Below are positions 33,568-41,929 of a DNA stretch of 64,000 bases, piece after piece. The notes below the pieces were generated by a model, which was not told where the DNA came from, ran no database searches, and worked only from the letters and a program-made list of their open reading frames with translations. Both the position numbers and the translations under genes were made by a program. This DNA comes from Candidatus Dormiibacterota bacterium. GTDB taxonomy: Bacteria > Chloroflexota > Dormibacteria > Aeolococcales > Aeolococcaceae. The stretch lies in assembly GCA_003153505.1 (NCBI GenBank), contig PLZA01000020.1, forward strand, positions 1-64,000, written 5' to 3'. Each line of letters begins with the position of its first letter. Positions within the stretch are counted from its first letter, which is position 1.

Positions 33568-34320
33568 TCAGGCTCGGGCGACTCCCAGGATGTGGACCTG
33601 CGCGCGCTGGAGTGCCGGCGTGGTGAGGACCCGCTCGATGCCGAACGACGCTTCGAGCAGCGGTCGGTTGAAGGCGATGTACGACGGGTCGCCGTTGTAG
33701 GTCAGCGCGGTGCTCGCAAACCCCGCGGCGCTGGTGAGCCGGTGCAGGCGGGCGCCGGTGTTGGCGCGATAGCGGACCGGGTAGGCGTCACCCGCGCCGC
33801 GTCCGTAGAGGCGCCTTGTCAGAGGCGCGTGCCCGCGATGCGGGATCGCGCGGATCATCCAGGCGTTGTAATTCCAGGCATTCGGTGTCAGGAACACGAA
33901 ATGCCCGCCGGTCACGAGCACCCGGCGAACCTCGGAGAACACGAGGCCGGGATGCTCGAGATGTTCGAGCACCCACGCCGAGGCGACGACGTCGAACGTC
34001 CCGGCGTCGAAGGGCAGCTCCTCGCCGGACGCCACGACACGGGACTCGATCACGGCGTTGCGCGCCAGTGGCTCCGGATCTGGATCGACACCGAACACCG
34101 TCGCCCCGGGCGCGCACGAGAGGTCCTCGCCGTGCAGTCCGTTGCGCCCGCAGCCGAGGTCGAGGACTCGTGCTCCCCGCGACGAGACACTTTCGATCAA
34201 TGCGCGATACTGGCTCACGCTGTCCACCCAGGAAGGGTTGCGACGTTGATACTCCGCGCGGGCGCGCACCTGCCGCTCGAAGCCTCCAGCCATGCGGGCG
34301 GCAGTGTAATCGGCGGTCAT
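33568..34320 (-). CDS. SAM-dependent methyltransferase (type 11)
   Basis: 250 residues from ATG 34320; ATG 34293 is an alternative. Class I motifs VLDLGCGRNG, GVDPDPEPL, LPFDAGTFDVVASAWVLEHLEHPG and the small-molecule-type C-terminal half (HPGLVFSEVRRVL, FLTPNAWNYNA). The N-terminal FERQVRARAEYQRRNPSWVDSV resembles methyltransferases near glycan and lipid genes. Substrate unknown. Confidence 0.8.
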   Translation of the reverse strand: MTADYTAARMAGGFERQVRARAEYQRRNPSWVDSVSQYRALIESVSSRGARVLDLGCGRNGLHGEDLSCAPGATVFGVDPDPEPLARNAVIESRVVASGEELPFDAGTFDVVASAWVLEHLEHPGLVFSEVRRVLVTGGHFVFLTPNAWNYNAWMIRAIPHRGHAPLTRRLYGRGAGDAYPVRYRANTGARLHRLTSAAGFASTALTYNGDPSYIAFNRPLLEASFGIERVLTTPALQRAQVHILGVARA

Positions 34321-34337
34321 GCCGGCGGTTGCGCTGT

Positions 34338-34343
34338 TAGAGT
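34338..34343 (+). promoter_or_regulatory. -10 element for a leaderless mini-ORF before methyltransferase 2
   Basis: TAGAGT ends 7 nt before ATG 34351, which starts an 8-codon ORF rather than the methyltransferase itself. Confidence 0.5.
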
Positions 34344-34350
34344 TGCCGCA

Positions 34351-34377
34351 ATGAGCGAACGGCCGTTCGAGCGATGA
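34351..34377 (+). CDS. Leaderless 8-residue upstream ORF (MSERPFER)
   Basis: ATG 34351 to TGA 34375-34377. The start is at exact leaderless distance from a -10 element, and the stop overlaps the ATG of the DNA methyltransferase (ATGA). The methyltransferase has no Shine-Dalgarno sequence, so termination-reinitiation at this overlap would be the simplest way to translate it. Confidence 0.45.
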   Translation: MSERPFER

Positions 34378-35141
34378 TCGCCCGCACCGCCGGCAACGAC
34401 TCCGCGCCGGCGGCATCCGTCCGTGCGCTCGGCACCTTCGACATCCGGACTCAGGACTGCATCGACTTCCTTCGCGGCCTCCCCGACGCCTCAGTCGATC
34501 TGATCGTCACGGACCCGGCGTACTCGGGCATGAACCGTCACCTCCGTTTCGGGCACGGGCGCATCGTCGGCCACTACGGGAAACCCGACAACGACCGCTG
34601 GTTTCACGAGTTTTCGGACGACCCGGAGTCCTACGCGGTCTTTCTCGGAGAGTGCCATCGCGTGCTCCGCCAGGATCGCCACGTCTACATCATGTTCGAC
34701 ACCTTCTCGATGCTCTCGCTGGGCGCGTTGGTCCGCGACTTCTTCGATGTCAAAGGTGTCGTGGTCTGGGACAAGATGCACCTCGGCATGGGCCACTACT
34801 TCCGGCGGCGCCACGAGCAGATCGTGTTCGCCAGCAAGGGACGCCGGAAGCTCTCGCGCCGCGATCTGCCGGACGTGTGGGCGGTCCCTCGCATCCACCG
34901 CGCGGCGTATCCGACTCAGAAACCTGTGAAGCTCTTCGAGCTCATGGTGCAGGCAAGCGCCGAGCCGGGCTTCCTAGTCTGCGACCCATTCTGCGGCAGC
35001 GGGTCGTCCGGGGTCGCGGCGCTGCTCACGGGTTGCGATTTCATCGGCGCGGATGTCGACGCCCGTGCGGTGGACATCGCAGAGGATCGGCTGACCCGTT
35101 TCGTCGCTACGGGCCAGGATCCTCTCGAACCTGCGCGCTGA
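34374..35141 (+). CDS. DNA methyltransferase, beta class, orphan 2
   Basis: 255 residues. Motif IV is VTDPAYSGMNRH (a DPAY variant of DPPY, residues 43-46 region); motif I is CDPFCGSGSSGVAA near residue 205; AAYPTQKPVKLFELM is the usual connector. A very short target-recognition region separates them. Resembles phage and chromosomal N6-adenine or N4-cytosine methylases. No endonuclease is nearby. Translation appears coupled to the mini-ORF at 34351. Confidence 0.85.
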   Translation: MIARTAGNDSAPAASVRALGTFDIRTQDCIDFLRGLPDASVDLIVTDPAYSGMNRHLRFGHGRIVGHYGKPDNDRWFHEFSDDPESYAVFLGECHRVLRQDRHVYIMFDTFSMLSLGALVRDFFDVKGVVVWDKMHLGMGHYFRRRHEQIVFASKGRRKLSRRDLPDVWAVPRIHRAAYPTQKPVKLFELMVQASAEPGFLVCDPFCGSGSSGVAALLTGCDFIGADVDARAVDIAEDRLTRFVATGQDPLEPAR

Positions 35142-35222
35142 CGGGGTCGAGGACCGCCGCCGATCTACCGGGGCGCCGACGGCCTGACCCACCGCCCGAA
35201 CGGGCAAGCGGCCAACGGCGCC

Positions 35223-35606
35223 TCAGTGCGCGAACTGCGTCAGCGAGAGCAGGTTCCCGTCGAGATCCTCGAACCAAGCAACGCGATCGCCACCGGGCGA
35301 CGTCCAGATGCCCGCGTCGTCGACCTCCATCCCGCGGTAGCGCACGAACCCGATTCCCGAGGTCGCGAGCGCCGCAACCGCAGACGTGATGTCATCGACA
35401 CCCCAGCCGAGCACGGTGTAACGAACGCGCTGCAGCTTCCGCACCGGCGTCAGACGCAGCATCGTTCCGTTGGCGTCGAAGACGCACGCGTACGGGCTCT
35501 CCTCGACGACTCGTAAGCCCAGTGTCTCCGCATAGAACGCACGAGCACGCACCAGGTCGGTCGTCGGAACAAACGCGATCACGCGTCCGTGATCGAGGGC
35601 GCCCAT
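35223..35606 (-). CDS. VOC (glyoxalase/bleomycin-resistance fold) protein
   Basis: 127 residues with two beta-alpha-beta-beta-beta units: VIAFVPTTDLVRARAFYAETLGLRVVEE (in part), a YACVFDANGTMLRLT strand, then GIWTSPGGDRVAWFEDLDGNLLSL. The final Glu-Asp-Leu-Asp-Gly segment is the usual metal-ligand region. Substrate unknown. Cotranscribed after the CitE-like lyase. Confidence 0.82.
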   Translation of the reverse strand: MGALDHGRVIAFVPTTDLVRARAFYAETLGLRVVEESPYACVFDANGTMLRLTPVRKLQRVRYTVLGWGVDDITSAVAALATSGIGFVRYRGMEVDDAGIWTSPGGDRVAWFEDLDGNLLSLTQFAH

Positions 35607-35607
35607 C

Positions 35608-36558
35608 TCAGCCGGCAGCGGATTCCTCGCCGGGCGCCGGCGACGGCGTCAACCCGGCGGCGACACCGCGTGCATAGAACTGCAGCGCGATCTTTCGCGA
35701 CGCCTCGTCGATCATCTCGTCGCCGAGCATGACAGCCCCCTTGTGGTCGACCTCGGTGGCCTGGCGGTATGCCTCGAGCATGCGCGCGGCCTTGTCGAAG
35801 TCGGCCTGCGCGGGGGTGAACGTTTGGTTGGCAGGCTCGATCTGGACTGGATGGAGCACCCATTTCCCGTCGTAGCCGAGGGCGGCCGCGCGTGACGCCG
35901 CAGCCCGATAGCCCTCCACGTCGTGAATCGCGAGGTACGGCCCGTCGATGACCTGGATTCCGGCGGCACGCGCCGCGACGGCCAGCTTGAAGAGCACGTA
36001 GTGAAAGATGTCGCCGGGGTAGTTGTATTCGTTGCGAACCGAGAGCGACGGCAAATGCATCGACGCGGAGAAATCCGCCGGACCATACGTCAGCGTCTCG
36101 AGGCGATTGCTGGAAAAGGCAATCTCATCAGCCCGCATCAAGCCTTCGGCGTCCTCGATCTGCGCCTCGATGCCGATACGCCCGACCTCGTAGCCCAGCG
36201 ACTGCTCGAGCTGCATCAACGCCCGGTCGACGAACGCGATGTCGCCCGAGTTGCGCACCTTGGGGACCATGATGCAGTCGAGGGCATCGCCGGCCCCGGT
36301 CACGACCTCGCGCAGATCGTCGAAGGCGAACTGGCTGGTCACCTGGTTGATGCGCACCACCCGCGTCTTGCCGTGCCAGTCGTGGGTCCGCAGCGCCTCG
36401 ACCACCTTGGCACGCGCGGCGGGCTTCTCGAGCGGCGCGCATGCATCCTCGAGATCCAGGAAGACCTCGTCCGCGACGCTCGCCGCTGCCTTCTCCATCA
36501 TTCGCGGGTTGCTGCCAGGAACGGCGAGAACCGAACGCCGGAGTCGGGCTGTGGCCAC
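35608..36558 (-). CDS. HpcH/HpaI-type CoA lyase (CitE / malyl-CoA lyase family)
   Basis: 316 residues, TIM barrel. PGSNPRMMEKAAASVADEV with FLDLEDACAPLEKPAAR, the metal Glu/Asp in IGIEAQIEDAEG, and the C-terminal GYDGKWVLHPVQIEPANQTF (in part) fit the citrate lyase beta / malyl-CoA lyase (Mcl) group. Likely cleaves a beta-hydroxyacyl-CoA such as malyl- or methylmalyl-CoA. Context with MaoC hydratase, acyl-CoA dehydrogenase and acyl-CoA carboxylase genes in the window is supportive but loose. Confidence 0.85.
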   Translation of the reverse strand: MATARLRRSVLAVPGSNPRMMEKAAASVADEVFLDLEDACAPLEKPAARAKVVEALRTHDWHGKTRVVRINQVTSQFAFDDLREVVTGAGDALDCIMVPKVRNSGDIAFVDRALMQLEQSLGYEVGRIGIEAQIEDAEGLMRADEIAFSSNRLETLTYGPADFSASMHLPSLSVRNEYNYPGDIFHYVLFKLAVAARAAGIQVIDGPYLAIHDVEGYRAAASRAAALGYDGKWVLHPVQIEPANQTFTPAQADFDKAARMLEAYRQATEVDHKGAVMLGDEMIDEASRKIALQFYARGVAAGLTPSPAPGEESAAG

Positions 36559-36566
36559 AGCTCCTG

Positions 36567-37085
36567 CTAGTCCTTCGAAGGGGTGGGCCGGTCGCTGGGC
36601 GGGGTCGGATTGTCCTTCGGCGGAGCCGTGCGGTCGTCAGGAGGGATCGTGCGGTCGTCAGGAGGGATCGGACGGTCGTCGGGTGGGATGTCGGTCCCCT
36701 CCGGCGCCATGCCCCCGAAACCTCCCATGCCGCCGAAGAGCCCGCCGAGCATCTGCTGGAACTGCTCGGGCCCGCCGAGGTCGTCCTGGACGCGTTCGAA
36801 CATGCGGGCCATCAACTCCTGGAGCTGGGGATCCTCGGAGAGCTTCTCCTGGAGGCCGCCGAGCTGCCCCATGAGCTGCTCCATCTGCACCTCCTGCGCC
36901 ACCTGCATGAGCACCGGCTGCGATGCCGCAGCCGCAACCACCTGCACCTGCTGGCGGATGACCTCGAATCCCTTGCAGGCCATGCAGGTGCCCTGGTGCT
37001 GGCACCGGCAGAGCCGGGACTTGAGTTTGTCGAGCTCCGAGTGGATACCGCTCAGGTCCACCCCAGGTTGAGAAGCGTCGCCCAT
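36567..37085 (-). CDS. Cys-rich protein with tandem IPPDDR repeats
   Basis: 172 residues from ATG 37085, chosen because TACGAT lies exactly 6 nt upstream; ATG 37154 would be the longer option. The N-terminal part has CRCQHQGTCMACKGF, a possible metal site with four Cys. The middle is Gln/Met-rich amphipathic helix (VQVVAAAASQPVLMQVAQEV). The C-terminus is four or five copies of a 7-residue unit (IPPDDRP, IPPDDRT, TPPSDRP) from imperfect 21-bp DNA repeats. No known family; conserved partner unknown. Confidence 0.55.
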   Translation of the reverse strand: MGDASQPGVDLSGIHSELDKLKSRLCRCQHQGTCMACKGFEVIRQQVQVVAAAASQPVLMQVAQEVQMEQLMGQLGGLQEKLSEDPQLQELMARMFERVQDDLGGPEQFQQMLGGLFGGMGGFGGMAPEGTDIPPDDRPIPPDDRTIPPDDRTAPPKDNPTPPSDRPTPSKD

Positions 37086-37091
37086 GGTGTG

Positions 37092-37097
37092 ATCGTA
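37092..37097 (-). promoter_or_regulatory. -10 element for the Cys-rich repeat protein
   Basis: TACGAT on the minus strand, 6 nt before ATG 37085; decides the start in favour of 37085. Confidence 0.5.
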
Positions 37098-37196
37098 GTG
37101 GACATACGGGTTCGCACCGCACGTTGCATCCTCGCCGGGATCGGGTATAGTCATTCGCAGACGGGAGGCCTCGCGCATCCCCGCGGTTGACGTCGA

Positions 37197-39923
37197 TTGA
37201 TCGTCGCCCCGCGTCAAAGAGCACCGCCCGAGGCCGTCCCGAAGTCCAGTAATTGCGCCGGTGCACAGGGTCACCGCGCATCCGAGGTTGACAGTCCGCT
37301 GATAGCCCCAGACCTCGCGCTCGATCGTCTGCACCTCATCGTGCCCGACGGCAGCGATGCCATGGTCGTCCTGGAAGCATGGGCGAATGGCGCGCAGCCC
37401 GGTGCCGATCCACGCACCGTGTTTGCGGAGCGCATCGGCGAGGTCGGTCACGTCTCCGTGTCGTTCGGCGACGAGGACCCGATCCAGCTGCGCCTTGATC
37501 TTCCCGACCTGGTCCTGCAGTGCGTCGCGCAGGCAGGCGATGACGGCTCTCGCGACCACCTCGGTCTGCGCGTGCTCTCCATCCGACCCACCGGCGGCCA
37601 GCCGGAGGGCGCGAAGCTGCTGACCATCACCACCCGCGAGCCGGTCGTGACCGCCGCCAACGGCGTGGTGAGCGACACTTTCCGCCTGCTCGACTGGCGG
37701 ATCTCCACGCAGCACGCGGCGCGCTCCGAGCAGCTCTACGCCACGCTGAAGCTGGTCGACAGCCTCGAGCGAGCAGAGAAGCAGCGCGCGCAGTCCCAGC
37801 GCACCCGTTTCAACGGCGCCCGTGAGTTCTGGCGCTGCCGAACCTGCCGGGCGCTGTGGCGCCCCGAGAGCCAGGAGCGCTGCCCGTCGTGCGGTCGCGA
37901 GTTCACCGATTCGGATCGGAAGTCTCCCGAGGTCGGCAAGGTCGAATTCCAGATCCCGGCCGGCGAGCCCATCAATCTGACCCCCGACGCGGCGGTGCTG
38001 ATCGAGCCGGACGACGAGACCAACTTCGTCGGCCGGGTTGCCCGCATCGACCACCTGCGGCACGTGGTCGAGATCGTCACGCGCACCTTCGAGCACTCGG
38101 GAAGCGAAGGCTACATCGCGCCCTCCTTCAACAAGGCGCTCTATCAAGCGAAACGATCGGTGCTCGCAGCCATCGCCACCAAGGACTTCGGCGTCGGACT
38201 GCTCGCCCAGGTGCTGGTGAGCCCGGAGACGATCGTTGCGCCCAAGGACGAATCGGACGCCGAATCCTCATGGCTGACCAGCGGGATGCGCCCGAACAAA
38301 CCGCAGAACCGGGCCGTCGGACTGCTCAGCCGGCTGAGCGCGGGACAGGCCGTCTTCATTCAGGGACCTCCCGGTACCGGCAAGACGACGGTCATCGTCG
38401 AGGCGGTCAAACGCCGCCTCGCCGCGAATCCCGATGAGCGGATCCTGGTCACGTCACACAGCAACCTCGCGGTCGACAACGCGCTCGAGCGGCTCGCCGG
38501 CACACCCGGCATGCGCGCCGTCCGCGTTGCCCGCGCCGAGCGAGTGCACGCCGCCGTCGACAAGTTCCGGTGCGACGACGAGGACGACCCGCGTCTGCTC
38601 GAGGCCAACTGCTACTTCGCGACCTGCGCGACGGCCGCGACGTCGGGCATCACCGACATGAACTTCGACATCGTCATCCTCGATGAGGCCAACAAGGCCC
38701 GCGCCGACGAGGCGCTCCCCGCGCTGCGACTCGGCAGAAGCCTCGCGCTCGTGGGGGATCACAAGCAGCTGCCGCCGGTCGAGGACGACGCGCTCTACGG
38801 CATCGTCGAGATCGACCCGGCGCTGGAGGATCTGGTCAACCGGAGCCTGTTCGAGCAGTGCTGGGACGGGGGGCTGCCGGCAGAGGCGCAGTGCCTGCTC
38901 ACCATCCAGCACCGCATGCACCCCGACATCGCGGCCTACGTGTCGGCGGCGTCGTACGACAGCCAGCTCGAGAACGCGCCGGAGGTCGAGGCGTACGAGT
39001 ACGTCACCCGGAAGCCGTTCCCGGTCGCATTGCACTTCGTCGATACCGAGGGGATGCGCGGCGGCCGCGAGCGCCGCGGCCCAGGTGGCGCGCTGCGCAA
39101 CGAGGCTGAGGTGCGGGTCGCGGCACAGGTCGTCCGCCTGCTCGATGAGCGCGCGCCGCGCGAGCTGAGCATGGCGGTCATCGCGATGTACGCCGAGCAG
39201 GTGGAACGCCTCCGCCAGGCGCTCGGACGCCGGCGTTTCAAGCGCACGGTGAAGATCGACACCGTCGACTCGTTCGAGGGCCGCGAGGAGGACATCGTGG
39301 TCATCTCGCTGGTCCGCTCCAACGAACGCGGGCGCATCGGCTTCCTCAGGGTCCCCAACCGCCTCAACGTCGCAATTTCCCGGGCGAAACGCCTGGTTGC
39401 CTGCATCGGTGACAGCGCGACCCTGCGCAGCGGTGACGAGTCGATGTACGGGATGCTCGTCGAGGCGTCGCGCTCGACCGGTGGGTGGCTCAGCGCCCTC
39501 GAACTCGTCTCGCAGCCCAAGCCGCGCCGTGGCGAGCAACGCCCTGGTGGGCAGCCGTCTGGAGGCGAGGGCGGCGATGAGACCGATCCCGAGCGGGCGG
39601 CGAAGCGCCGCCGCCGCCGCCGCCGCGGTCGCCGGGGTGCGCCTGCGCCCGTGACCGCCTCCACGGAAGCTGGTTCCGAGCCGGCGGCTGCCGCGCCGGC
39701 CGCCGAGGGTCAGCCGCAGGAAGGTGCTCAGCGGCGCCGCCGTCGCCGTCGCCGGCGTGGACGTGGCCGCGGAGCCGGCGCCGCACAGCCCGCCGCCGAG
39801 ACGGGAGATACCCCCGACACGATCACGGAAGGCCAGCCTGCTATCGCACCCCCCGCCGAGCAGGCGCCCGCCGAACAGCCGACCGTCGCTCCGGCCGCGA
39901 TCGGTGACGCCCCCGAGGTCTGA
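37197..39923 (+). CDS. UPF1-like SF1 helicase with zinc ribbon and Arg-rich tail
   Basis: 908 residues from TTG 37197; the true start is uncertain, as a TGA at 37188 closes the frame upstream and the only other early start is GTG 37341. Order: an N-terminal domain of unknown type, a CxxC zinc ribbon (CRTC..CPSC, residues 214-232), an OB-like segment, Walker A GPPGTGKTT (near 389), DEAN box (ILDEANKARADE), QHRMHPDIAAYVS, VDSFEGREEDIVVISLVRSN and NRLNVAISRAKRL. These are DNA2/NAM7/UPF1 motifs. The last 140 residues hold two runs of eight to ten arginines in an Ala/Pro/Glu tail, probably RNA-binding. Confidence 0.85.
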   Translation: MIVAPRQRAPPEAVPKSSNCAGAQGHRASEVDSPLIAPDLALDRLHLIVPDGSDAMVVLEAWANGAQPGADPRTVFAERIGEVGHVSVSFGDEDPIQLRLDLPDLVLQCVAQAGDDGSRDHLGLRVLSIRPTGGQPEGAKLLTITTREPVVTAANGVVSDTFRLLDWRISTQHAARSEQLYATLKLVDSLERAEKQRAQSQRTRFNGAREFWRCRTCRALWRPESQERCPSCGREFTDSDRKSPEVGKVEFQIPAGEPINLTPDAAVLIEPDDETNFVGRVARIDHLRHVVEIVTRTFEHSGSEGYIAPSFNKALYQAKRSVLAAIATKDFGVGLLAQVLVSPETIVAPKDESDAESSWLTSGMRPNKPQNRAVGLLSRLSAGQAVFIQGPPGTGKTTVIVEAVKRRLAANPDERILVTSHSNLAVDNALERLAGTPGMRAVRVARAERVHAAVDKFRCDDEDDPRLLEANCYFATCATAATSGITDMNFDIVILDEANKARADEALPALRLGRSLALVGDHKQLPPVEDDALYGIVEIDPALEDLVNRSLFEQCWDGGLPAEAQCLLTIQHRMHPDIAAYVSAASYDSQLENAPEVEAYEYVTRKPFPVALHFVDTEGMRGGRERRGPGGALRNEAEVRVAAQVVRLLDERAPRELSMAVIAMYAEQVERLRQALGRRRFKRTVKIDTVDSFEGREEDIVVISLVRSNERGRIGFLRVPNRLNVAISRAKRLVACIGDSATLRSGDESMYGMLVEASRSTGGWLSALELVSQPKPRRGEQRPGGQPSGGEGGDETDPERAAKRRRRRRRGRRGAPAPVTASTEAGSEPAAAAPAAEGQPQEGAQRRRRRRRRRGRGRGAGAAQPAAETGDTPDTITEGQPAIAPPAEQAPAEQPTVAPAAIGDAPEV

Positions 39924-39928
39924 TTGAC

Positions 39929-40513
39929 GTGAGCGATGCCGTCACGGTCTTTGTCCGCGCCGGAGATCCCGCCTCCGACGCAACGCTTCGCTACCTCGAC
40001 CAGCGCGGCATCACCTATACGAAGCGCGACGTCCTCAGCGATCCCTCGGCGACCGCGATCCTCTTCGGCAGGCTCGGCAGAGTGGTCGTTCCCGTGGTCC
40101 AGGTGGGAGAGCGGCTGCTGGTCGGCCATGACCCGGTGCAGCTGGCGCGCTTTCTGCCCCGGGTGGACACTGAGGATCAGCACGTCTCATTCGGAGCCTC
40201 GGTGCGGACGGTGACCAGCGAGATCGCCACTGCGAAGCAGCTCCCGGCGACCTATGGCGTCGAGGTCGGCCAGGTCAAGCCGGAGTCCCCTGCGGAGGCG
40301 GCCGGGATCCTGCCCGGCGACGTGATCACCGGCATCGGTCCGTACACGGTGAACGGCGGTGCCGACCAGTTCCGGCGCGCCGTGTCGCTCCGCCAGCCCG
40401 GCGACACCATGCTGCTCACGATCTGGCGCGAGGGCGATATCTCGGAGCTCGCCGTGGTCTTCCCGGCCGAAGCACCCGCCGACGTGCCCGCCCCGGAACC
40501 GCCGCCCGACTGA
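39929..40513 (+). CDS. Glutaredoxin-like domain fused to a PDZ domain
   Basis: 194 residues. The N-terminal 75 residues follow the glutaredoxin fold (VTVFVRAGDPASDATLRYLDQRGI, then the cis-Pro VVPVVQVGERLLVGHD), but the redox CxxC position reads AGDPASD, so it cannot do thiol chemistry. A PDZ domain follows (VKPESPAEAAGILPGDVITGIG, ending REGDISELAVVF). No signal peptide or membrane helix, so a cytoplasmic PDZ. Five nt after the helicase stop, probably the same operon. Function unknown. Confidence 0.75.
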   Translation: MSDAVTVFVRAGDPASDATLRYLDQRGITYTKRDVLSDPSATAILFGRLGRVVVPVVQVGERLLVGHDPVQLARFLPRVDTEDQHVSFGASVRTVTSEIATAKQLPATYGVEVGQVKPESPAEAAGILPGDVITGIGPYTVNGGADQFRRAVSLRQPGDTMLLTIWREGDISELAVVFPAEAPADVPAPEPPPD

Positions 40514-40561
40514 GCTGGGGCGACGGCTCACAGCCGCACCGGCACCGGCGTTTGGTATGCA

Positions 40562-41044
40562 GTGAGCACGATGAGACCGACAGCGCTGCCTCCGTTCCAA
40601 TTGGTGTTCGACGACCACGCGCAGGCAGTGCTGAACTTCCTCACCGGTGCCGTTGGCGCGTCGGAGGCCGAGGACTGTTTCCAGGAGACGATGCTCAGCG
40701 CCCTGCGCGCCTACCCGCGGCTCGGGGATTCCTCCAACCTGCGCGGCTGGCTGTTCACGATCGCGCGGCGCAAGGCGATCGACGCGTATCGGGCTCGGGT
40801 ACGCCGGCCGGTACCGGTCGCCGATCCCGACCCCGGATCCGCGCTCGACACGCACCCCGACAGCGACGACGGGCTCTGGGATCAGGTTCGGAGCCTTCCG
40901 AGCAAGCAGCGCAAGGCTGTGGTCCTCCGCTACGCCGGCGACAGGAGCTATCCGGAGATCGCGGCGGCGATGTCGACCACGCAGGACTCGGCGCGCCAGA
41001 GCGTGCACGAGGGTCTGAAAAAGCTCAGAAGGGAACTCCGATGA
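40562..41044 (+). CDS. ECF-type sigma factor
   Basis: 160 residues with sigma2 (AEDCFQETMLSALRAYPRL and NLRGWLFTIARRKAIDAYR) and sigma4 (LPSKQRKAVVLRYAGDRSYPEIAAAMSTTQDSARQSVHEGLKKL in blocks). No anti-sigma gene is adjacent. Its stop overlaps the ogt ATG, a pairing seen repeatedly in Actinobacteria and Chloroflexota, which suggests a role in an alkylation or stress response. GTG 40562; ATG 40571 is an alternative. Confidence 0.88.
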   Translation: MSTMRPTALPPFQLVFDDHAQAVLNFLTGAVGASEAEDCFQETMLSALRAYPRLGDSSNLRGWLFTIARRKAIDAYRARVRRPVPVADPDPGSALDTHPDSDDGLWDQVRSLPSKQRKAVVLRYAGDRSYPEIAAAMSTTQDSARQSVHEGLKKLRRELR

Positions 41045-41598
41045 CGATTGACGCGGCGCTGACCGACCGATTCCTGGAGCGCGCAGAGGCCAGCCGGCTC
41101 GTCGACGTGGCGGTGACGACCATGGACACGCCGATCGGCACGCTGCTGCTGATGGCGACCACGAAGGGCCTCGTTCGCATCGCCTTCGAGGACGAGAACC
41201 GCGACGACGTGCTCGGCGAGGTCGCTGCGGGGGTGTCGCCGCGCATCCTCGACTCACCGCGCAGGCTCGACGCCGTCCGACGCGAGCTCGAGAGGTACTT
41301 CGCGGGCACGCTTCGCGACTTCGAGGTCCCCATCGACTGGTCGCTCACCGGGGCATTCGCACGCAAGGTGCTCCACCGCACGGCGCGGATCCCGTACGGC
41401 TCGGTGGCGAGCTATGGGGAAGTCGCCTTCGGCGTCGGCACCCCACGGGGTGCCCGAGCGGTCGGCAACGCGCTCGGCTCCAATCCGATCCCGGTCGTGG
41501 TCCCCTGCCATCGCGTGGTCCGCACGGGCGGAGCGATCGGCGGGTACGGGGGTGGCCTGCCCCGTAAGCGGTGGCTGCTCGCCCTGGAAGCCGGCTGA
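41041..41598 (+). CDS. ogt: Methylated-DNA--protein-cysteine methyltransferase
   Basis: 185 residues. The suicide Cys156 is in the invariant PCHRV box; ARIPYGSVASYGEVA supplies the HTH entry and GAIGGYGGGLPRKRWLL the C-terminal end. Removes alkyl groups from O6-guanine. ATGA overlap with the ECF sigma factor couples their translation. The N-terminal domain is short and lacks the Ada DNA-binding part. Confidence 0.94.
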   Translation: MTIDAALTDRFLERAEASRLVDVAVTTMDTPIGTLLLMATTKGLVRIAFEDENRDDVLGEVAAGVSPRILDSPRRLDAVRRELERYFAGTLRDFEVPIDWSLTGAFARKVLHRTARIPYGSVASYGEVAFGVGTPRGARAVGNALGSNPIPVVVPCHRVVRTGGAIGGYGGGLPRKRWLLALEAG

Positions 41599-41601
41599 AC
41601 G

Positions 41602-41856
41602 CTACCAGCCGGGGGGTGGCTCGGACCGGTTGAGCAGCCGGACGAAATCCTCGGCGCGCGCGACCGCTTCCCAGCGTCGCGAGAAGAAGTCCTGGGTGAT
41701 CATCCGGTTGTCGGCGAGCGAGGTCACCGTGACGGCCCACTGGTTGAGCGCCCGGGACACCTCGACCTCGTGAGTGGCGGCTTCGTTGCGCATGACAACA
41801 CCGCTCGCCGCCGGACGGCGGCCACGGTCGTTGCGTCGAGAGGACGCCATAGCCAT
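41602..41856 (-). CDS. Hypothetical small basic protein
   Basis: 84 residues from ATG 41856, which has GGAGG at 8 nt spacing; a longer frame to 41910 lacks this. N-terminal stretch is basic and polar (MAMASSRRNDRGRRPAAS); the rest is a compact fold with AVTVTSLADNRMITQDFFSRRWEAVARAEDFV (in blocks). No family recognised. Confidence 0.55.
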   Translation of the reverse strand: MAMASSRRNDRGRRPAASGVVMRNEAATHEVEVSRALNQWAVTVTSLADNRMITQDFFSRRWEAVARAEDFVRLLNRSEPPPGW

Positions 41857-41929
41857 CGCAAAGACCTCCAATACAATCCCGGCAGGCATACGCCTCGCCG
41901 CCCAAGCCATTGTCCCCCAAATGGGTGCC

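Noticed and set aside
31511-35141. A restriction-modification system
   Set aside because: Neither methyltransferase has an endonuclease or specificity gene nearby; flanking genes are metabolic.
37155-38147. N-terminal extension of the Cys-rich protein to 526 residues
   Set aside because: The extension is the antisense of the helicase gene; a leaderless -10 and ATG at 37085 give a better start.
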